The notes beneath the pieces are model-generated. The model saw only the letters and a list, made by a program, of their open reading frames with translations, searched no databases and was not told the origin of the DNA. A stretch of DNA of 38,225 nt from Spirosoma sp. (GTDB lineage: Bacteria; Bacteroidota; Bacteroidia; Cytophagales; Spirosomataceae): NCBI GenBank assembly GCA_014377625.1, contig JACMPG010000138.1:1-38225 (forward strand), read 5' to 3'. The translations under genes were made by a program, and so were the position numbers. Below, in pieces: positions 33,301 through 38,225 of the stretch; within the stretch, counting starts at the first letter, position 1, and every line of letters begins with the position of its first letter.

Positions 33301-34803
33301 TTGACCCTCCCCGCCGATCATATCCGCCTTTTATTTGGCCTGAAACTCCGTCAGCTACGCCTTGACCGTAAGCTGTCGGTTAGTGAACTGGCCCAGCAGG
33401 CGGGCCTGTCGGTGTCGTACGTAACCGAGATCGAGAAGGGACGTAAATACCCCAAAGCCGACAAGATTTCGGCGTTGGCCAACGCCATTCAGGTCGATTA
33501 CGATACGCTGGTGTCGCTGAAGCTGAGCCGGAAGATGGAGCCGATTTCGGACCTGCTCCGCTCAAAATTCCTGACCGAAGTACCGCTCGAACTCTTCGGC
33601 ATCGACCCGTCTGACCTGCTCGAACTACTGGCCGAAGCCCCGACCAAAGTCAGTGCCATGATTCGCACGTTCATGGACATTGCCCAGAGTTACAACATGA
33701 GCGTGGAGCGGCTGTACCAGACCATGCTGCGGTCGTATCAGGAGATGCACGATAATTATTTTCCCGACATCGAAGCCGACGCCGACCGGTTTTTAAGCGA
33801 GTTTGTACCCGCCGGTCAGGTCGTTGATGAGCCGCTGCTGACTAACCTACTCAAGACCCGGTATGGCGTACACCTCGTTCATTTCAACCCACTTACCCAG
33901 CCTGAACTGGCTCCGCTCCGGTCAGTATATCGCCCTGCAAACCACACGCTGCACCTCAACGCCGGGCTAACCGGCGAGCAGCGGGTTTTTATTCTGGCAC
34001 GGGAGGTAGGCTTTCAGTTTCTAAGCCTGAAAATTCGTCCCTATACGTATTCATGGGTTGATGCAGACTCGTTCGAGCAGATTCTGAACAACTACAAAGC
34101 GTCGTATTTTGCCGGGGCGGTACTGATTCGGCGCGATGCACTCGTGGCTCAACTAACCGATCTGTTTACCCGGCCTACCTGGAGTAACGATGCTTTTCTG
34201 GCATTGATCCGGAACTTTGGGGCTACGCCAGAGCGGTTCTTTTACCGGCTCAGCAACGTCTTGCCCAGCGCGTTTGGCATTGACCAGTTGTTCTTTTACC
34301 GGTTTAACAACACGGTTGGTAAAACAAACTTCCGGCTCACTAAAGAGATGCACCTCTCGCGGCAGCGGGGACCGCGCGGCATGGTAGATGAACACTACTG
34401 CCGCCGGTGGGTAGCCCTGACCATTCTGGAAGAACTACAGATGGTCCAGCAACAAGCTAATTTTGAGGGGTCCCTTTGCCGGGTGCAGTTGTCGGAATAT
34501 GCCGATTCGGGTTTGCAGTATCTGATTGTATCGGTAGCGCACCCGTCTCAGACTGGCGCAGGCGAAACGGGAAGTCAGGAAAATATGAGTGTATCCATGT
34601 GTTTTGCCATGAACGATGCCCTGCGCAGTCAGATGGCGTTTTTGAACCCGCCTAATGATACATCGATTCCGTTTCGGGTGGTGAACGAGGCCTGCGAACG
34701 CTGTGGCATTTTTGACTGCCGCGAGCGGGTTACCGCCCCTACTGTACTGCAAAAGAAACGTCAGTTTGCCAGCCTCAAACAGGCCGTGTCGCAGTTGATG
34801 TAA
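33301..34803 (+). CDS. XRE-type regulator with degenerate IrrE domain and C-terminal Cys cluster (RamB/PrpR-like)
   Basis: 500 residues. An XRE helix-turn-helix is at about 14-70 (LRQLRLDRKLSVSELAQQAGLSVSYVTEIEKGRKYPKADKI). A middle part corresponds to the ImmA/IrrE domain, but the HExxH motif has become REVGF (234-238), so no metalloprotease activity is expected. The C-terminal half ends with CERCGIFDCRER (Cys465, 468, 473) as in the ScfR domain of RamB/PrpR regulators, some of which bind an iron-sulfur cluster and sense short-chain acyl-CoA. The start is TTG 33301, because an in-frame stop lies at 33286-33288. Its neighbour acyl-CoA transferase and icmF are plausible targets. Confidence 0.82.
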   Translation: MTLPADHIRLLFGLKLRQLRLDRKLSVSELAQQAGLSVSYVTEIEKGRKYPKADKISALANAIQVDYDTLVSLKLSRKMEPISDLLRSKFLTEVPLELFGIDPSDLLELLAEAPTKVSAMIRTFMDIAQSYNMSVERLYQTMLRSYQEMHDNYFPDIEADADRFLSEFVPAGQVVDEPLLTNLLKTRYGVHLVHFNPLTQPELAPLRSVYRPANHTLHLNAGLTGEQRVFILAREVGFQFLSLKIRPYTYSWVDADSFEQILNNYKASYFAGAVLIRRDALVAQLTDLFTRPTWSNDAFLALIRNFGATPERFFYRLSNVLPSAFGIDQLFFYRFNNTVGKTNFRLTKEMHLSRQRGPRGMVDEHYCRRWVALTILEELQMVQQQANFEGSLCRVQLSEYADSGLQYLIVSVAHPSQTGAGETGSQENMSVSMCFAMNDALRSQMAFLNPPNDTSIPFRVVNEACERCGIFDCRERVTAPTVLQKKRQFASLKQAVSQLM

Positions 34804-34809
34804 CGGTCT

Positions 34810-36474
34810 TCACTTTGCCTTTCTCAGATAAAACACGAAGCCATTGCGCTCACCGGTTTTTCGGACATCGGGCAGTGAGTCGAGGTGGGTGGGCGTTTCC
34901 TGACTTTTGCGGATGAACCAAACGTCTTTGTCGATACGTCCGTGCAGTAGCCAGTCTTCGTCGTAGGATTTCGGGTTGGTAACGGGCGGCTTGCGGGTGT
35001 AGAAAAATGGGCCGTAGCTGTGGTAGCCGTAGGTTTTGACATACACGTCTTTGCCCTGCGCCTGCTCAAAAAACCGCATGGCCGTAGCCTGCGACAGCCC
35101 TTCGATACGCCCGATAAAAAACCAGAGCGTCAGCGTCACGAACACGGCCATACCCACAAACAGCACCATGGCAGCCTGCACCACCTGCCGGTGCCGGAAC
35201 CAGTATATGGTAACGGCCAGCAGACCCAGCAACCAGATACCGGGCAGCACTTCCCAGCCCGTCCAGTTCACAGGTGCGTTTAGGTTACCCTGCGTAAACG
35301 GGTCCTGATCGGCAAACTGTTTCACAATGTCCATCCGCTGTGCCAGAATCGGGGCGGCAATCGTAGCCAGCATGTAAATACTCCCAACGGCAACCAGCCC
35401 CGCCCGCATCCAGTTGCCGAACGGAATCTTGCGCTCCTCTATCTGCGTCAGCGTCAGTGCGGCCAGGTACGTAATGGGAAAGTAACAGAGCGACGAGTAA
35501 TGCACGATTTTCGACTGTACGATGGTGAACAACACCAGCACTACGCCAAACAGAATGAGCATCCATCGCCGAAATTCGCGCTGAAAATTACGCTCGATGA
35601 ACAGGGGCCAGAATGCCCGCAGCGCGAAGATAGATGCCGGAAAACAGCCTACCAGCAGAATGATGACGTGATAACCGGGAAAACCGCCATGTCCCGCGTC
35701 GGGTGTGGTGAGGAGCCGGATGCTGTAGGCAATAAAAGCGCTGATAAATTCGGGGCCGTGCTGCTGCACTTCCAGCCCCACCCACAGCAGCGGCAGTATT
35801 GATGCCACCATTAGAAAGACCAGCCCCTGCCACACCGACAAAAACCAGCGCAGCCGCCCCAGTAGCCAGTACACCAGCACCGTCAGGCCCAGCACCAGCA
35901 AGGCCACCGGCCCCTTGGTCAGGATGGCCAGCCCCAGTGCAACCCCACCGATAATCAGGTATGTCCATTCGCTGCGCGGTACAATCAGCCGGGTACCCAG
36001 TTCACCCCGTTTCCAGGCGGCAAAAATCAGGTTGACAAGACTGATGAAGATGAACAGGTTGAACACCGGGTCAATGATGCCCGAACGAAAGTACAGATGC
36101 GGCAGTACCGACCCCAGATACGCCAGCGACCAGAGCAGCCCAAAACGATGCCCGTAAAGTTTGGCGCCGATGTGATACAGATACACCAGCGTCACGATAC
36201 CACACAGGGCATTAGGAAGCCGGGCCGTAAACTCATTCACACCGAATATATTCATCCAGAAGGCCTGGAGCCAGAAAAACAACGGGGGTTTCTCATAAAA
36301 CGGCTGGTAGTTGATATGAACGCGGCCATAGTCGCCGAGGACGGTCATTTCGCGGGCGGCTTCGGCAAAATTGATTTCGTCCCAGTCAAACAGGCGGACA
36401 CTCCCCAGAAACGGCAGAAAAAACAACGCACCAACGGCAATGAGCAACAACGAAAAGGCTAACTTCTGATTCAT
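34810..36474 (-). CDS. GT39-family membrane glycosyltransferase (ArnT/PMT type)
   Basis: 554 residues from ATG 36474; the frame could extend to TTG 36483, but a -7 box covers it. The first helix is followed by LFDWDEINFAEAAREM, with the Asp/Glu pair that GT39 enzymes use to bind metal and lipid-linked sugar. About a dozen hydrophobic helices follow (for example LIIGGVALGLAILTKGPVALLVLGL). A soluble C-terminal part (FFEQAQGKDVYVKTYGYHSYGPFFYTRKPP ...) completes the family pattern. It transfers a sugar from an undecaprenyl or dolichyl-type carrier to a lipid or protein in the periplasm. The acceptor is unknown. It converges on the RamB-like gene, 6 bases apart. Confidence 0.9.
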   Translation of the reverse strand: MNQKLAFSLLLIAVGALFFLPFLGSVRLFDWDEINFAEAAREMTVLGDYGRVHINYQPFYEKPPLFFWLQAFWMNIFGVNEFTARLPNALCGIVTLVYLYHIGAKLYGHRFGLLWSLAYLGSVLPHLYFRSGIIDPVFNLFIFISLVNLIFAAWKRGELGTRLIVPRSEWTYLIIGGVALGLAILTKGPVALLVLGLTVLVYWLLGRLRWFLSVWQGLVFLMVASILPLLWVGLEVQQHGPEFISAFIAYSIRLLTTPDAGHGGFPGYHVIILLVGCFPASIFALRAFWPLFIERNFQREFRRWMLILFGVVLVLFTIVQSKIVHYSSLCYFPITYLAALTLTQIEERKIPFGNWMRAGLVAVGSIYMLATIAAPILAQRMDIVKQFADQDPFTQGNLNAPVNWTGWEVLPGIWLLGLLAVTIYWFRHRQVVQAAMVLFVGMAVFVTLTLWFFIGRIEGLSQATAMRFFEQAQGKDVYVKTYGYHSYGPFFYTRKPPVTNPKSYDEDWLLHGRIDKDVWFIRKSQETPTHLDSLPDVRKTGERNGFVFYLRKAK

Positions 36475-36480
36475 AGAGGA

Positions 36481-36488
36481 CAAAATTA
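36481..36488 (-). promoter_or_regulatory. -7 box TAATTTTG of the GT39 gene
   Basis: Matches TAnnTTTG on the minus strand and ends only 6 bases before ATG 36474. The short distance implies an almost leaderless message and argues against the upstream TTG 36483 as the start. Confidence 0.45.
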
Positions 36489-36506
36489 GGGCAAAAAAAA
36501 GGGTTG

Positions 36507-36612
36507 GGACACAGAGTTACGCAGAGAAAGCACAGAGATACACGGAGGTCTTTAAGCAAAAAAAGAGGTTTCCTCTGTGAAACTCTGTGCTTCTCTGCGT
36601 AACTCTGTGTCC
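36507..36612. repeat. Palindromic intergenic repeat, copy 2
   Basis: Imperfect arms 36507-36548 and 36572-36612 pair over about 41 bp with a few changes and one extra base. The sequence is rich in cagag/ctctg words. It shares the 12-mer gttacgcagaga with the element at 6967-7059. It lies between the divergent GT39 and pgi genes and leaves 16 bases before the pgi ATG. Confidence 0.8.
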
Positions 36613-36628
36613 AGAAAAAGAAAAACTC

Positions 36629-38225
36629 ATGCTCCAGAATCACTCATTCAATGACCTCCCGGCCCGCGCTCAACTTCAGGCCCATTACGAAACAATCAAA
36701 GACCGGCACCTGCGCGATCTGTTTGCCGAAGACCCACAACGCTTCGATACGTTCTCACGCCAGTTTGACGATATCCTGCTCGACTTTTCCAAGAACCGCA
36801 TCACCGCCGAGACGCTTGGTCTGCTGATACAGCTTGCCGGGCAGGCCGGGCTAAAAGACGCCACCGAAAAAATGATCTCCGGCGATGTCATTAACCAGAC
36901 CGAAGGCCGCGCCGTGCTGCACACCGCCCTGCGCAACCGCAGCAATACGCCCGTGCTGGTGGATGGGCAGGACGTAATGCCCGACATAAACGCCGTACTT
37001 GACCGGATGAAGACGTTTACCGAACGCGTCCGGTCGGGCGCGTGGACGGGCTATACGGGCAAGGCCATTATCGACGTCGTGAACATTGGCATTGGTGGTT
37101 CGGATCTCGGCCCGGTCATGGTCACGGAAGCTCTTAAACCCTACGCCGACGATAAAAAACTGCGCGTACACTTCGTATCCAATATCGACGGGACCCACAT
37201 CTACGAAGCCTTGCAGATCGTCAATCCCGAAACGACGCTGTTTCTGATTGCGTCCAAGACCTTTACCACGCAGGAGACCATGACCAACGCCCAGACCGCC
37301 CGGCAGTGGTTTCTGGACAACGGCGGCACCGACAGCGACGTAGCCAAACACTTCGCGGCCCTGTCTACCAATCAGCCAGCCGTCGAAAAATTTGGCATCG
37401 ACCCGGCCAATATGTTTGGGTTCTGGGACTGGGTGGGTGGCCGGTATTCGCTGTGGTCGGCCATTGGCATGTCCATAGCGCTGTACGTTGGGTTCGATAA
37501 TTTTGAGGAACTGCTGGCGGGTGGTCACGACATGGACAATCACTTCCGCGATGCGCCGTTTGACCAGAACCTGCCCGTGATTATGGCCCTGATGGGTATC
37601 TGGTATAACAACTTCTTTGGGGCGCAAACCGAGGCTATTCTGCCCTACGACCAGTCGATGCACCGCTTTGCGGCTTATTTTCAGCAGGGCGATATGGAGA
37701 GCAACGGCAAGTCGGTAGACCGTAATGGTCAGCCCGTCGATTACCAGACCGGGCCGATTATCTGGGGTGAGCCGGGTACGAACGGACAGCACGCGTTTTA
37801 CCAGTTGATTCATCAGGGAACGAAGCTCATTCCGTGCGATTTTCTGGCGCCGGCTATCAGTCAGCGGCCCATTGGCGAACACCACAAAATCCTGATGGCC
37901 AACTTCTTTGCGCAGCCCGAAGCCCTGATGAATGGCAAAACCGAAACCGATGCCGCCGACGAACTCCGTCAAGCCGGTAAGAGCGAGGAAGAAATTAGGG
38001 AGCTGGCCCCGTTCAAGATGTTTCCGGGCAACCGGCCTACCAACTCGATTCTGTTCGAAATGCTGACGCCCCGCACGCTGGGCCGGTTAATTGCACTCTA
38101 CGAACACAAGATTTTTACGCAGGGCGTAATCTGGAACATCTTCAGTTTCGATCAGTGGGGCGTAGAACTTGGCAAGCAGCTCGCCAGCAAAATCCTGCCC
38201 GAACTACAGGATAACCAGCCCGTAA
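36629..38225 (+). CDS. pgi: Glucose-6-phosphate isomerase (3' end outside window)
   Basis: 532 codons are visible, of a family length of about 550, and the frame is still open at the right edge. Family signatures are clear: [20 protein letters not shown] (about residues 150-169), [69 protein letters not shown] with the catalytic Glu region, and [25 protein letters not shown] with the catalytic His. It interconverts glucose-6-phosphate and fructose-6-phosphate in the cytoplasm. The ATG 36629 fits the normal N-terminus ([12 protein letters not shown]). A palindromic repeat ends 16 bases upstream, so its promoter must be inside or next to that repeat. Confidence 0.96.
   Translation, partial: MLQNHSFNDLPARAQLQAHYETIKDRHLRDLFAEDPQRFDTFSRQFDDILLDFSKNRITAETLGLLIQLAGQAGLKDATEKMISGDVINQTEGRAVLHTALRNRSNTPVLVDGQDVMPDINAVLDRMKTFTERVRSGAWTGYTGKAIIDVVNIGIGGSDLGPVMVTEALKPYADDKKLRVHFVSNIDGTHIYEALQIVNPETTLFLIASKTFTTQETMTNAQTARQWFLDNGGTDSDVAKHFAALSTNQPAVEKFGIDPANMFGFWDWVGGRYSLWSAIGMSIALYVGFDNFEELLAGGHDMDNHFRDAPFDQNLPVIMALMGIWYNNFFGAQTEAILPYDQSMHRFAAYFQQGDMESNGKSVDRNGQPVDYQTGPIIWGEPGTNGQHAFYQLIHQGTKLIPCDFLAPAISQRPIGEHHKILMANFFAQPEALMNGKTETDAADELRQAGKSEEEIRELAPFKMFPGNRPTNSILFEMLTPRTLGRLIALYEHKIFTQGVIWNIFSFDQWGVELGKQLASKILPELQDNQPV

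Noticed and set aside
36851-37972. Long minus-strand frame of 373 codons
   Set aside because: It is antisense to pgi, whose protein matches the family along its whole length.
1-38225. Prophage, plasmid or integrative element
   Set aside because: No integrase, transposase, phage structural, conjugation or replication gene was found; the genes look like ordinary chromosome.

Overview
The window looks like a chromosomal segment of a Gram-negative Bacteroidota bacterium, most likely order Cytophagales (Spirosoma-like). The reasons are moderate GC content, many SPII lipoproteins and SurA-type periplasmic chaperones, DUF1800/DUF1501 partner genes, GH88 and sialate-esterase enzymes, a fused IcmF mutase, weak Shine-Dalgarno sequences, several TTG/GTG starts, and -7 boxes of the Bacteroidota type TAnnTTTG. 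The genus is an inference; no rRNA or other marker gene lies in the window.

Layout. 2-1715: the end of agmatine deiminase, an APH(3')-like phosphotransferase and an unknown lipoprotein. 1803-6680: an envelope-biogenesis run of a lipoprotein PPIase with two rotamase domains plus a cryptic OmpA-like domain, a SurA-like PPIase and a MoxR ATPase, closed by a 31-bp perfect hairpin. 6761-7059: a small acidic protein and a palindromic repeat. 7082-10929: a leftward four-gene operon with a dienoyl-CoA isomerase-like crotonase, an S41 peptidase-like lipoprotein, a 2,4-dienoyl-CoA reductase and an orphan ABC ATPase, with a -7 box at its head. 11026-14260: DUF1800 and DUF1501. 14538-17257: a GH88 hydrolase, a triple PepSY-like lipoprotein and an SGNH-like protein. 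17433-19690: an ECF sigma factor whose stop codon overlaps the start of a protein with one inner-membrane helix, a long disordered linker and a C-terminal beta-barrel. 19714-22131: a sorbosone dehydrogenase-like lipoprotein, a MITE-like palindrome, a small secreted protein and a GNAT acetyltransferase. 22267-25707: IcmF. 25724-29810: an undescribed kinase-like protein, an exported Rid-family lipoprotein and a sialate-esterase-like protein with DUF11 repeats. 30132-34803: an acyl-CoA transferase, OxyR, a LolA-like secreted protein, a 21-bp palindromic tandem repeat and a RamB/PrpR-like regulator. 34810-38225: a GT39 glycosyltransferase, a second copy of the palindromic repeat and the start of pgi, which runs off the end.

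Working together. Two themes recur. One is acyl-CoA metabolism: dienoyl-CoA isomerase and reductase for unsaturated fatty acids, IcmF for branched acyl-CoA, a CoA transferase, and a RamB/PrpR-like regulator whose relatives control short-chain acyl-CoA pathways. The other is envelope function: PPIases, MoxR, many lipoproteins, and a sigma factor coupled to a candidate envelope-spanning protein. No phage, plasmid, transposase, tRNA, rRNA or CRISPR was seen. The most system-like novelty candidates are the sigma/envelope-spanning pair, the kinase-like protein at 25724-26746, and the protease and ABC ATPase embedded in the dienoyl-CoA operon.
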